DNA from: CAYUPI01 sp964446585
GTDB lineage: Bacteria; Verrucomicrobiota; Verrucomicrobiia; Limisphaerales; UBA8199
Reading direction: 5' to 3'
Length of the DNA stretch: 31,597 nt
Assembly (NCBI GenBank): GCA_964446585.1
Contig: CAYUPI010000064.1
Coordinates: forward strand, 1 to 31,597
Below the pieces are notes generated by a model. That model saw only the letters and a program-made list of their open reading frames with translations, was not told where the DNA came from and did not search any database. Of the stretch, positions 24,474 to 31,597 are shown piece after piece. The translations under genes were made by a program, and so were the position numbers. Numbering within the stretch: position 1 is the stretch's first letter; each line of letters begins with the position of its first letter.

Positions 24474-24707
24474 CTAGCCACTGCGTGCCGCTTGAACCAT
24501 CTGGTCGTGATGACGATCGGTTTGCGCGACGTAGCGCGTGCAAAAACGACAGGTGAAATCGTAAAGCAGTTCTGCCACCTGATAGGCTCTGAGCTTCCGA
24601 TAACCGCTAGGCCGGCCATATACTCGTTCTGCAGCCGACGAGGACATGGCCTTGTGCTGGCCTTGACCTCCGTCGCTCTGTCCGTTCCGTCCGTTGGGTC
24701 GGTTCAT
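24474..24707 (-). pseudogene. Truncated four-helix-bundle suffix domain protein
   Basis: 77 aa. After a low-complexity Asn/Gly/Gln/Ser-rich start (MNRPNGRNGQSDGGQGQ), it reads GYRKLRAYQVAELLYDFTCRFCTRYV and RHHDQMVQAARSG, the first half of the four-helix-bundle suffix family (related to 23S rRNA intervening-sequence proteins), where QNIAEGS would normally come next. A TAG stop follows ARSG, and the sequence after it (CAA CCC CTT TTT) no longer resembles the family in any frame I tried. The protein lacks about half its normal length, so this is a remnant. Relatives are often encoded in intervening sequences or small mobile elements, which fits the decayed surroundings. Confidence 0.75.
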
Positions 24708-25021
24708 GAGGTTTTCTCAATTATCCCGGGCGGCAATTGGATGTCGAGTCTCCGCGTCACAATTAGAGATTTGGTCTCATCTCCTCTTACCGGCGGCCCG
24801 CACATTCGTTTTGCGTGGTTTGCTTGTCCTTCGCCTCAAATGAGACCGAAATTCGCGCTTGCTCCAGCCACCGATGGATTGCCCATGAATTGAGAATGGG
24901 AAGCAGGACTTGCGCTTCCAATTTGGTCAGCAAAATGGGACCTGTCTGTGCAAGTCTGCAAATCCATTCATTAAAGGGAGCGCCAGTAACGGCATCTACC
25001 TGACAGTAGTAAATGGCCCGA
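24708..25021. other. Gap without supported gene
   Basis: About 310 bp between the four-helix-bundle remnant and the pseudopilin stop. A 100-aa minus-strand frame (24787-25089) is open but overlaps the pseudopilin end in another frame and matches nothing I know. GGTCTCAT at 24773-24780 and ATGAGACC at 24840-24847 form an 8-bp inverted repeat 59 bp apart, of unclear meaning. Confidence 0.4.
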
Positions 25022-25726
25022 TCATTGGGCCCGGTTGGGATGGAAATTAACGACGATGCCTGCCATGCGCCGGTCAGCGGCTGAGGCATGAGAATCCATG
25101 AACAGGATATTGGCCCATCCAGAATGTCTGTAGCCTACCTGGTTGGTGACCATCGGGTGAGGATCATGGGCCAAGGCCTCGGCATAGTCAGGATGGTCGA
25201 AGATGGGGGGATGGTTGTGGCCTGTGGAAAGCTCAGCGATGAGGAGAGTTTGCGATGGCTGAGGAACCGATGTGTGAAACACCGTCCTGGGATCTGCGTT
25301 CGTATAGTTCACCGAATTGTGGAGGTTCATTCCATAACTGATTATCAACTTGGTATGGTCACCAGGCGGTTCGTGCACACGCACTGGGCAACGCGACACA
25401 CCGGTGATGAAGTCTCTTTTGGAACTGAATGGCAACTTTGCCAGATAGGGATAGAGCAGGCCATGGAAGTTATTCACGTTGGCGTCGCGATTCCAGTAAA
25501 TCGAAAAAGGCAGGTGATCACTGTTGTCGCCGGTGTAAAGGGTTACCGCGAGGCCCCATTGGCGCAGGTTGCCCAGGCACGTCGTTGCCCAGGCCTTTTG
25601 TCGCGCTTTGCTCAGAGCCGCGAGCAGCAACGACGCCAATACGGCGATGATGGCAATCGTGACCAATAGTTCCACGAGCGTGAAGGCGTTCCGTGGTGTC
25701 CAGGCGATTTGTTTCATGTGTTTCAT
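25022..25726 (-). CDS. Pseudopilin at the end of the BlaI/M56-WD40 operon
   Basis: 234 aa from the ATG at 25726, five bases after the stop of the M56-WD40 gene, so translation is probably coupled. A second ATG at 25717 is equally good. Mature start AFTLVELLVTIAIIAVLASLLLAAL with Glu at +5 and Ala at -1; then ARQKAWATTCLGNLRQWGLAVTLYTGDNSDHLP, the usual pseudopilin core, and near the end RHSGWANILFMDSHASA, an H-X9-D signature with Ser replacing the usual Gly. It differs clearly from the pseudopilin at 21653-22369, so it is not part of that duplication. The adjacency to a transmembrane protease/sensor suggests the pilin is a target or output of the system; this is inference. Confidence 0.85.
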   Translation of the reverse strand: MKHMKQIAWTPRNAFTLVELLVTIAIIAVLASLLLAALSKARQKAWATTCLGNLRQWGLAVTLYTGDNSDHLPFSIYWNRDANVNNFHGLLYPYLAKLPFSSKRDFITGVSRCPVRVHEPPGDHTKLIISYGMNLHNSVNYTNADPRTVFHTSVPQPSQTLLIAELSTGHNHPPIFDHPDYAEALAHDPHPMVTNQVGYRHSGWANILFMDSHASAADRRMAGIVVNFHPNRAQ

Positions 25727-25731
25727 AAAGG

Positions 25732-27804
25732 CTAATGGTCTGCTCTTGCAAGGGTGGCGATTGGCTCGCGAGTTTCCATATCCCAAATTTTTGCGGTGCG
25801 GTCCCAGGAGGCGGTGGCCAGGTACTTGCCGTCACGGCTAAAGGCTAATCCAAAGCATTGCTCCGAGTGAGCTTGCAGGACCGCAATGCGGCGGCCGTTC
25901 GTTATGTCAAACAGCAGTACCGATCCGTCACCGCCGCCTGAGGCCAACGTCCTGCCATCGGTCGAAAATTCCGCGCTCAGCGCGCCGGACTGATGCCCGG
26001 CCAAATCGCGGAGCAGCCTTCCGGAGGCTGACTCCCAAAGCCGAAGCGTCGAATCCCAACAGCCGGTAACAAAACTGTTGCCGTCAGGAGCAAAGGCAAC
26101 CGCTTCCGCAACATCTTCTTTGCTGGCTTGCAGGCAATGCACCTCCTTGCGTTGGATCAAATCCCACACATGAGCTTTTCCGGAGCGGGTGACGGCAGCG
26201 AGCTGTCGGTTGTCCGAGGAGATCGCAATTTTGACAATGGACTCGTCCGGCAGCGCAAAGGTGGCCATTTCCTTGCCGGTCGAGACATTCCAAAACGTGA
26301 TGGTTCCATCAAAACTGCTGGTCACGAGCGCAGTATCGTCCGGAGTAAATACGACGGAGTTCACGAGCTCAGTTTGCCTTGGCAGCGTGCGAATCGTTTT
26401 TCCGTCGTAGGGATCGATCAGTTTGGCAACGCCGGCAAAGTCGCCCATGGCAAGCAGTTTTCCGTTTGACGAAAACGCGACCGTGCGAATAGTCGATTGT
26501 TGCCGCAGAGCCAAGGTCGTCTTCCGAGAAAGGATGTCCCAAATCACCAGTTCACCCGGCTCGTGAGACTGATCCCAGCCTCCGGTGATGGCCAATTTTT
26601 TGCCGTCAGGCGAGAAGGCAACCGCCCAAAGCCGCGGTATGACATGCCGCAGTTCACGCGGCGCCCGGTCCAGGAGCCTTGTCCCCGGACTGAACGAACC
26701 ATCGGATGAACGCTGGCGGCTCACGACGACGCCGTTGGAGTTTGCGTGTGTAATTGCGTCGGTCAAACCAACGACTGCAATCCCGGCGGCGAGCGCTCCG
26801 GCGGCCCAACGCCACGGGTAAGCTCGGCTCTGGACGATCGCGCCGAGGCGTTGCTTGATGCTCGCCTTGCTCTCGACGATGCCGACCAAATGCGGCAAGA
26901 GTGACGGTCGATTGAGTCGTTCGATGAGCTTCAGGATAGTTTCTCCATATGCTCGAGGAGCGACCTGGCGTGCCGGGGCCAAAGCCAGCGCGTCTGTGGC
27001 AAGCTCCCGATCCTGGCGCATGCGGGCAAAGGCCAACCAAAGAAGAGGGTTGAACCAATAGAAGACCCGGAGCAATTCCACCAACCAACTGATCTCGAGA
27101 TCGCGCCTTTTTATATGCGCCAGCTCGTGCAGAAAAATGTGGCGAAGATCGACGGTGGAAAAGCTTTCGAAAATACCATCGGGGACCAGCAGACGCTTGC
27201 GCCAGAGACCGCAAACGGCGGGAGATTCGACCTCCTCAGTTTCGATTATTATGGGACACTCACGCAGTCCGAGTTCGGCAGCGCATTCTTGCAGTGCCTC
27301 AAGGACCTGCGGGTTATCGATCGGCAGGAATGGCCGGAGGCGGCGCCGGAAATGAACATTTTCGACCAAAAAGCGGAGGCCGAAAACGCACATTCCCGAT
27401 AGCCACAAGGCAATAAAAATATCGAGTCGGGTCATAGCTTTAGCTGGCTTGACCGGCTCGTTAACTGACTCCATGAAGCTGGGCACTCGAACAGGCGGCA
27501 TTCTAGACTCGGGAAGCGCCACCTCGGCGGGCGGCGAAATCTCCTCCGGCGTGTTGCTAACTTCGAGCGTTAACTTTTCGGGCAGTCCCGCGACATTGAA
27601 AATACTCAACGGGCTTGGCGGTGGCACCGGCATCAACAACCGAGCCATCAGCAGAAACCAGAGTCCGTAGCGCCAACCCGGAGAAAGTTTCTTTCGGAAG
27701 ATCACCTGGACCGCGAGGATCAGGATGGCAAGGATGGAGGCCTGCCAACTGGTGCGGACGACCCAATCGAAGATTCTTACGGTGAGCTCGCCGAGCGCCT
27801 GCAT
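25732..27804 (-). CDS. BlaR1/MecR1-type M56 membrane peptidase with a seven-bladed WD40 sensor domain
   Basis: 690 aa. N-terminal membrane segments at about 18-36, 46-60 and 127-148, and a fourth at 334-350. The M56 zinc site HELAH is at 226-230, with a downstream Glu at 267 (RQDRELATDALAL) as probable third ligand. In BlaR1 the part after the fourth helix is an extracellular penicillin-binding domain. Here it is replaced by seven WD40 repeats (about 391-682), e.g. LWAVAFSPDGKKLAITGG, VNSVVFTPDDTALVTSSFDG and CFGLAFSRDGKYLATASWDRTAKIWD, enough for a full propeller. In the BlaR1 scheme, a signal on the outside switches on the inner protease, which cuts BlaI and lifts repression; the ligand here is unknown and unlikely to be a beta-lactam. 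Its ATG is three bases past the BlaI stop. Confidence 0.9.
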   Translation of the reverse strand: MQALGELTVRIFDWVVRTSWQASILAILILAVQVIFRKKLSPGWRYGLWFLLMARLLMPVPPPSPLSIFNVAGLPEKLTLEVSNTPEEISPPAEVALPESRMPPVRVPSFMESVNEPVKPAKAMTRLDIFIALWLSGMCVFGLRFLVENVHFRRRLRPFLPIDNPQVLEALQECAAELGLRECPIIIETEEVESPAVCGLWRKRLLVPDGIFESFSTVDLRHIFLHELAHIKRRDLEISWLVELLRVFYWFNPLLWLAFARMRQDRELATDALALAPARQVAPRAYGETILKLIERLNRPSLLPHLVGIVESKASIKQRLGAIVQSRAYPWRWAAGALAAGIAVVGLTDAITHANSNGVVVSRQRSSDGSFSPGTRLLDRAPRELRHVIPRLWAVAFSPDGKKLAITGGWDQSHEPGELVIWDILSRKTTLALRQQSTIRTVAFSSNGKLLAMGDFAGVAKLIDPYDGKTIRTLPRQTELVNSVVFTPDDTALVTSSFDGTITFWNVSTGKEMATFALPDESIVKIAISSDNRQLAAVTRSGKAHVWDLIQRKEVHCLQASKEDVAEAVAFAPDGNSFVTGCWDSTLRLWESASGRLLRDLAGHQSGALSAEFSTDGRTLASGGGDGSVLLFDITNGRRIAVLQAHSEQCFGLAFSRDGKYLATASWDRTAKIWDMETREPIATLARADH

Positions 27805-27807
27805 GAG

Positions 27808-28182
27808 CTACTCCTGCTTTTGCCGCAGAACGCGCCGCAGTTCTGCGATGTCGGCGGCGCTGAGATCGGCCTTGCGCACCAGGTGCAAAAGGGTCGCGGC
27901 GGGGACACGGCCAACCACCCGATCCAGGAACGATTCGCTCTCCTGCCGAACGCAATCTTCCATCGTTACCCGAGGCGTGTACACGTATTTTTTGCCTTCG
28001 GTTTCGTACTGGAGAGCACCTTTATTGACGAGACGCCGCAAGAGAGTGCGGACGGTCGCCAGGGTCCACTTTTTCTTCCGCTCAAGGACCTCGGCCACCG
28101 TGGCAGCATCGACCGATGCGTGTTCCCAGACCACAGCCATGACCTCCCATTCGGCCGGCGAAATGCGAAACGATTTTCTCAT
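27808..28182 (-). CDS. BlaI/MecI/CopY-family winged-helix repressor
   Basis: 124 aa. N-terminal winged-helix DNA-binding domain (ISPAEWEVMAVVWEHASVDAATVAEVLERKKKWTLATVRTLLRRLVNKGALQYETEGKKYVYTP), then the short dimerisation tail (SFLDRVVGRVPAATLLHLVRKADLSAADIAELRRVLRQ). The family binds TACAnnTGTA-type operators as dimers and is inactivated when the partner M56 peptidase cleaves it. The gene comes first in an operon with the M56-WD40 gene and a pseudopilin. A matching operator lies directly in front of it, so autorepression is expected. Confidence 0.9.
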   Translation of the reverse strand: MRKSFRISPAEWEVMAVVWEHASVDAATVAEVLERKKKWTLATVRTLLRRLVNKGALQYETEGKKYVYTPRVTMEDCVRQESESFLDRVVGRVPAATLLHLVRKADLSAADIAELRRVLRQKQE

Positions 28183-28189
28183 GCCACTT

Positions 28190-28218
28190 TACAAATGTAA
28201 CAGTTGAATATGTTACAT
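28190..28218. promoter_or_regulatory. BlaI-type operator
   Basis: TACAAATGTA (28190-28199) is an exact match to the TACAnnTGTA core of the BlaI/MecI operator. It overlaps a perfect 8-bp inverted repeat, ATGTAACA (28195-28202), spacer of 8, TGTTACAT (28211-28218). The site begins 7 bp before the blaI-like ATG and covers the putative -10 box, so binding would block transcription of the operon. Confidence 0.75.
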
Positions 28219-28234
28219 AAGTCACACTTGTCAA
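28205..28234 (-). promoter_or_regulatory. Promoter of the BlaI/M56-WD40/pseudopilin operon
   Basis: On the minus strand a perfect -35 box TTGACA (28234-28229), an 18-bp spacer, then TATTCA (28210-28205) as -10. The -10 sits in the spacer of the operator palindrome. The start codon is about 22 bp beyond the -10. Confidence 0.6.
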
Positions 28235-28486
28235 CGGAGATTTTGAAAAAAATGCGAGCGGCGTCTGCAGGTTGGTTCCTTCATTTTCTCCGGCCCGACC
28301 AGGTAACGGATTTTCTTGAGAGCGACACACCCAAGGCAAACCGACTGCGGCAATGTTCTCCCCTTCATCGGGCAAAAAAGTGCAAGACCGGTAGTGCGAC
28401 CGTCGCCTTTGTGGGTGACACTTACCGGCGATTTCAAACCAATTCGGAAGCCCAACCTTGCACTGGAAGGATACGGCGCGCTCGGA
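28235..28486. other. Intergenic gap between the LysR gene end and the BlaI promoter
   Basis: About 250 bp with no convincing ORF, hairpin terminator or repeat. It is the transcribed tail of the minus-strand LysR gene followed by the upstream flank of the BlaI promoter. Confidence 0.4.
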
Positions 28487-29398
28487 TCAGAAGAGCACGT
28501 TGGCGATAAAGTGATTAAGGTGCTCCGGCGTTTTCCGATGCTTACGAATCACAACGACCAGTTCTCGTCTGAATCGCGTCGGGAGAGGAACACGAATCAA
28601 CGTACGCCTCTGATTGTAGAGGGCCAGCGCGCGAATCGGGACGAAACTCACGCCCATTCCGAGGGCAACCAGATTGATAATTAGGTCAAAACTGTCGAGC
28701 TGCATGGTTGGCTCGAACCGCCATGCCTGCCGGCGCATCCAGTAGCGCAGTTGCTGGCCGGTGTTGGAGCGCTCATCGATCAGAAGCCAATTCTGTTTCT
28801 TCAACCACTCGATTAGCGCTTTCTCTGAAAATGCTGCAACTTGTGACTCGACGTTCCTGGACGCGATAAGTGTGAACGAATCTTCAAACTTGTGCGTGAT
28901 GCGAACCGTCTTTGGCAAGCGTGAGGGGGGACATAATACTCCGAGATCCTGTTCGTTTGCTTCGAGTGCGCTCAAGATCTCGCCACTAGACTGGCAGGAC
29001 ACTCGATAGCCGAGTTGTGGCAGGCGGCGAAGATTGGCGTGAAAGAACCCCGGCAGATAGGCGAGGCCGATGGTTCGCGAAACGCCGACGCGTACCTCCT
29101 TGCGGGCTCCGGCGAACTCTTCAGAAAGCTGCTGCAACGACTGCTCGACATCGCCGAGCAGTCGTACCGCTTCACGATAGAGAAATTCTCCGGCTGCGGT
29201 AACGCGGACTGTGCGCGTCGTTCGCTCCAATAATTGAATGCCAAGGCTGTTCTCAACGCCCTGGATCTGTCGCGTGATGGCGCTTTGTGTCAGGCCGGCA
29301 ATTTCCGCGGCCTTGGTGAAGCTGCGATGCTTTACGACGAGATGTAGCAAAGCCAATTCGTAGAGATCGAAAGGCAGCGTAGTGAGAAATTGATGCAT
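28487..29398 (-). CDS. LysR-family transcriptional regulator
   Basis: 303 aa. N-terminal helix-turn-helix at about 20-78 (RSFTKAAEIAGLTQSAITRQIQGVENSLGIQLLERTTRTVRVTAAGE), then a periplasmic-binding-protein-like effector domain from about residue 95 (KEVRVGVSRTIGLAYLPGFFHANLR ... DLGVLCPPSRLPKTVRITHKF ... LVALGMGVSFVPIRAL). The effector is not identifiable. It is transcribed away from a small ferredoxin gene 81 bp upstream, the classic LysR layout in which the regulator controls the divergent neighbour. The ferredoxin or iron-sulfur status is therefore the likely regulated process (inference). Confidence 0.9.
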   Translation of the reverse strand: MHQFLTTLPFDLYELALLHLVVKHRSFTKAAEIAGLTQSAITRQIQGVENSLGIQLLERTTRTVRVTAAGEFLYREAVRLLGDVEQSLQQLSEEFAGARKEVRVGVSRTIGLAYLPGFFHANLRRLPQLGYRVSCQSSGEILSALEANEQDLGVLCPPSRLPKTVRITHKFEDSFTLIASRNVESQVAAFSEKALIEWLKKQNWLLIDERSNTGQQLRYWMRRQAWRFEPTMQLDSFDLIINLVALGMGVSFVPIRALALYNQRRTLIRVPLPTRFRRELVVVIRKHRKTPEHLNHFIANVLF

Positions 29399-29413
29399 TT
29401 TGAGAATCAGTCT

Positions 29414-29428
29414 ATTCTACTAATGAAT
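29414..29428. promoter_or_regulatory. Candidate LysR box (ATTC-N7-GAAT)
   Basis: ATTCTACTAATGAAT contains a perfect ATTC/GAAT dyad that fits the T-N11-A pattern of LysR-type operators. It lies in the 81-bp divergent gap, 16 bp from the regulator's ATG and about 52 bp from the ferredoxin ATG, as expected for dual control. Confidence 0.5.
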
Positions 29429-29479
29429 TTTTCACAATGATCTTTCTAGGATAATCTGCCTCTCAGAAAGGTTAAGACT

Positions 29480-29749
29480 ATGGCCGAGATAACGAATAGG
29501 TTACCTCAGAATGTGGCTGGAACGTATTATGTGGATTCCACGTGTGTGGACTGCGACCTTTGCCGCAACACCGCGCCGGATTTCTTCAAGCGTGATGACG
29601 AAACTGGATTTTCATTCGTTTACCGGCAGCCCGTCACGCCTGAAGAACGCGCATCCGCCGAGGAAGCCAAGCGATGTTGTCCGACTGAATCAATTGGTAA
29701 CGACGGGCTGGAAATGGAGGCCTGCTTCCTACTGTCAGGCCACTCGTAA
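29480..29749 (+). CDS. Small ferredoxin
   Basis: 89 aa. The motif CVDCDLC (residues 19-25) followed by RNTAPDFFKRDDETGFSFVYRQPVTPEE and CCPTESIG near 68 gives the four Cys of a single [4Fe-4S] (or [3Fe-4S]) cluster in the family of verrucomicrobial and planctomycetal ferredoxins with NVAGTYYVDSTCVDCDLC-like starts. The extra Cys just before the last ligand (CCP) is unusual. The ATG is preceded by AGAAAGG (29465-29471), one of the few clear ribosome-binding sites in the window. The electron partner is unknown; the divergent LysR gene is the probable regulator. Confidence 0.85.
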   Translation: MAEITNRLPQNVAGTYYVDSTCVDCDLCRNTAPDFFKRDDETGFSFVYRQPVTPEERASAEEAKRCCPTESIGNDGLEMEACFLLSGHS

Positions 29750-29813
29750 CGGAGTTTCCGCGGTTCAGGGGCCTTTGTGGTATCGACGATCCGGATGAGG
29801 ATTTATCATTGAC

Positions 29814-29843
29814 CAAGACTGGCACAGACCGACACGGACTGGT
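29814..29843. repeat. Low-complexity intergenic tract
   Basis: CCAAGACTGGCACAGACCGACACGGACTGG, an ACAGACC/CACGGAC-type tract of the kind often found between genes in these genomes. Nothing else is visible in the 190-bp gap before the gluzincin-like gene. Confidence 0.4.
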
Positions 29844-29940
29844 ATTAGCAACAATAATGGCCAATCCAAATAGAGTCATCCCGCTGCGTGAGCGCTGGCG
29901 GGAGTTGCAAAGCGTCCCGATCGCACAATAGGTTTACGAC

Positions 29941-31290
29941 ATGATTTTGGGAAAGAAACAAATTAACCAAATTCCCATTAGTTGCTGCACCTTCGCATTC
30001 TGTCCGGGTGTGCTGGCGTGTCTCGTTCACGTTTCAGCACAGAGTGCCGCAATCGATACGTCCGTTGCTCACCAGTACTTTCTCGAAGCCCGGAAGTGCA
30101 GCGAGCGAGACGGAGGGAAACTCTGGGGCAGGCCGCTGTATGGCCCGATGCTCTTCGTTGACCCTGCAACTCATTCGGTGGTGGCGAACCAGAATGATCT
30201 TCAGGCAATGCTCGGCAAAAAGGACGAGGTCTATGTCGGGCGACTGCCGGAAAAGCAGCCGGTGGCAAACTTCGCGACTACCTGGGCCGGGGTCAAATGG
30301 ACGATGATTGTCTGGCCACTACCCAGCGATGACTTTCGGAGCGGTGCCTTGATGCTGCACGAATCATTTCACCGGATTCAGGATGACCTGGGGCTTCCGG
30401 CATCCAATCCCAGCAACGATCATCTCGATTCCCGGGATGGTCGTATCTGGCTCCAGCTCGAATGGAGCGCGCTCAAAAAAGCTCTGCGGAGCGCGGGTGC
30501 TGAACGGCGCCAGGCCATTGAAGATGCGCTTACGTTTCGAAATCACCGGCGAGCGCTGTTCCCAAATTCCGAGCCATCGGAGCGCGCCCTCGAGATGAAC
30601 GAAGGACTGGCCCAATTTACCGGGTACAAGTTAAGCGCAGGCTCCGATACCGAGCTCATCGATCGCGTCGTCAAACAAATCGACGATGCCGCCAAGAGAC
30701 CGACCTTCGTCAGATCGTTCGCCTACGTTTCCGGCCCGGCCTATGGGGTTCTGTTGGATGATTCAGGCCCAAGATGGCGCCCGGGACTGACCGTTTCGAA
30801 TGATCTTGGCTCTTTGCTGCAAACATCGATGAAGATCAAACTATCCGATAACCCCAAAGCGAGGGCTGAAACGGAGTCGGCGAAGTATGGGCGCGCCGCG
30901 CTGGAGACCACGGAGAATGAGCGCGAACTGGCTCGACGAAAGAGAATTGCCGATTACAAAGCACGGTTGGTCGATGGGCACACATTGCTCATTCCACTTA
31001 CGGACAAGGGGAATTTCTCTTTTGATCCGAACAATCTTATCCCACTCGACAGCGCGGCCACGGTGTATCCGACTGCGACGATAAAGGATGATTGGGGCGT
31101 CCTGGAAGTTTCCAATGGGGCAATTTTGGTCCGTGAAGGGGGAAGGGTGACAAAGATATTTGTTTCGGCGCCCGCCGACGCCAAAGCGCGGCCCCTGAAG
31201 GGTGATGGTTGGACGCTTGAGTTGACTGCCGGGTGGAAGCTAACTCCAGGACAGCGCGAAGGCGATCTGGCATTGACGAATACCAGGTAG
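29941..31290 (+). CDS. Secreted protein with gluzincin-type HExxH motif, unknown family
   Basis: 449 aa from ATG. The N-terminus has KK followed by a hydrophobic stretch (IPISCCTFAFCPGVLACLVH) and VSAQSA, so a signal peptide cut near residue 35 is likely. The zinc signature is HESFH at 140-144 (ALMLHESFHRIQDDLGLP); a downstream EMNEGLAQFTGYK (around 218-230) offers Glu221 as third ligand, the layout of gluzincin peptidases. Between them lies an Arg/Glu-rich helical segment. The rest (about 235-449) has no recognised domain but includes a beta-rich C-terminus. The family is unnamed as far as I can tell, and peptidase activity is inference. Confidence 0.75.
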   Translation: MILGKKQINQIPISCCTFAFCPGVLACLVHVSAQSAAIDTSVAHQYFLEARKCSERDGGKLWGRPLYGPMLFVDPATHSVVANQNDLQAMLGKKDEVYVGRLPEKQPVANFATTWAGVKWTMIVWPLPSDDFRSGALMLHESFHRIQDDLGLPASNPSNDHLDSRDGRIWLQLEWSALKKALRSAGAERRQAIEDALTFRNHRRALFPNSEPSERALEMNEGLAQFTGYKLSAGSDTELIDRVVKQIDDAAKRPTFVRSFAYVSGPAYGVLLDDSGPRWRPGLTVSNDLGSLLQTSMKIKLSDNPKARAETESAKYGRAALETTENERELARRKRIADYKARLVDGHTLLIPLTDKGNFSFDPNNLIPLDSAATVYPTATIKDDWGVLEVSNGAILVREGGRVTKIFVSAPADAKARPLKGDGWTLELTAGWKLTPGQREGDLALTNTR

Positions 31291-31597
31291 CCTACCACAG
31301 CGAAACGATCCGATAAAACCCCATTTTAATTCTTGCCGCGCCAGAGTCCTCAAATTCAAACTCACCTGCTCCCCGTCACAGGCCACCCAATTTACTCCAG
31401 AATGATGAGCTGCGATCTTTCTTTCATAGTCATTGCGTCCGGTTGGGGCGGCGAGCGCGTGCTCTCGCAGGGTCGACCCTATAAGAGGACGAGGAAGACG
31501 ACGAGACAGAGGCGGAGAAAGGACTAAGAGCAAGGAGGCGGGGGCTAACAGGTTGCTGAAAAACCCCGCTGAACTTTGAATTTCTCTGGACTTGGGA
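31291..31597. other. Gap at the window end, possible mobile-element edge
   Basis: No supported gene in these 307 bp. A purine-rich tract lies at 31479-31527. AGGTTGCTGAAAAACCCC (31551-31568) resembles the conserved ends of some IS elements that start GGTTGCTGAAAAA, but no transposase is in view, so the match is only suggestive. Confidence 0.35.

Noticed and set aside
24787..25089. 100-aa minus-strand frame after the pseudopilin
   Set aside because: Overlaps the pseudopilin C-terminus in another frame and has no recognisable motif.
31240..31533. 97-aa minus-strand frame at the window end
   Set aside because: Arises from a purine-rich tract and the antisense of the gluzincin-like gene; no motif.
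31551..31597. GGTTGCTGAAAAACCCC as an insertion-sequence end
   Set aside because: The window stops here, so no transposase or second end can be seen.

Overview
The window looks like a chromosomal piece from a Verrucomicrobiota bacterium of the Pedosphaera/Limisphaerales type. This is inferred from gene content, not from a marker gene. The clues are ECF sigma factors that continue into a membrane helix and an outer domain, several pseudopilins with a terminal H-X9-DG-like signature, a secreted RCC1/Ig-like protein, a BlaI/M56 regulatory pair, weak Shine-Dalgarno signals, and low-complexity repeats such as the TTTTGGA heptamer. I found no rRNA, tRNA, CRISPR array or intact transposase.

Layout. 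0.2-2.3 kb (minus): a zinc alcohol dehydrogenase and an RluA-type pseudouridine synthase. 2.4-5.8 kb (plus): a TMTC-like membrane protein with TPRs, a DUF6580-like membrane protein and a YfcE-like phosphoesterase. 5.8-18.9 kb (minus): a three-domain LplT-PlsC-AMP ligase fusion, a small membrane protein, a penicillin-acylase-family protein, a large secreted RCC1/Ig-like protein, and a translationally adjacent MBOAT/SGNH pair that probably O-acylates an exported polymer.

18.9-28.2 kb is the most unusual part. A plus-strand membrane-tethered ECF sigma factor runs into a pseudopilin C-terminal fragment. Facing it is a minus-strand array: a second tethered sigma factor with a beta-rich outer domain, a pseudopilin, a free-standing membrane copy of that same outer domain, and a decayed second pseudopilin. 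The last four make up a partial tandem duplication. Next comes a BlaI - M56 peptidase/seven-bladed WD40 fusion - pseudopilin operon, with a BlaI-type operator directly in front. Three different envelope-sensing regulators are therefore each followed on the same strand by a pseudopilin gene or fragment. I regard this regulator-pseudopilin pairing as the best candidate for an undescribed system here. Between the two arrays lies about 1.2 kb of decayed DNA holding a truncated four-helix-bundle suffix gene.

28.5-31.6 kb: a LysR regulator divergent from a small ferredoxin, then a secreted protein with a gluzincin-like HExxH motif.

Two kinds of small repeat cut across the window: heptamer or 10-mer tandem repeats sitting in frame inside genes, and GTAG-preceded hairpins resembling REP elements, one of which supplies the last codons and stop of the pseudouridine synthase.
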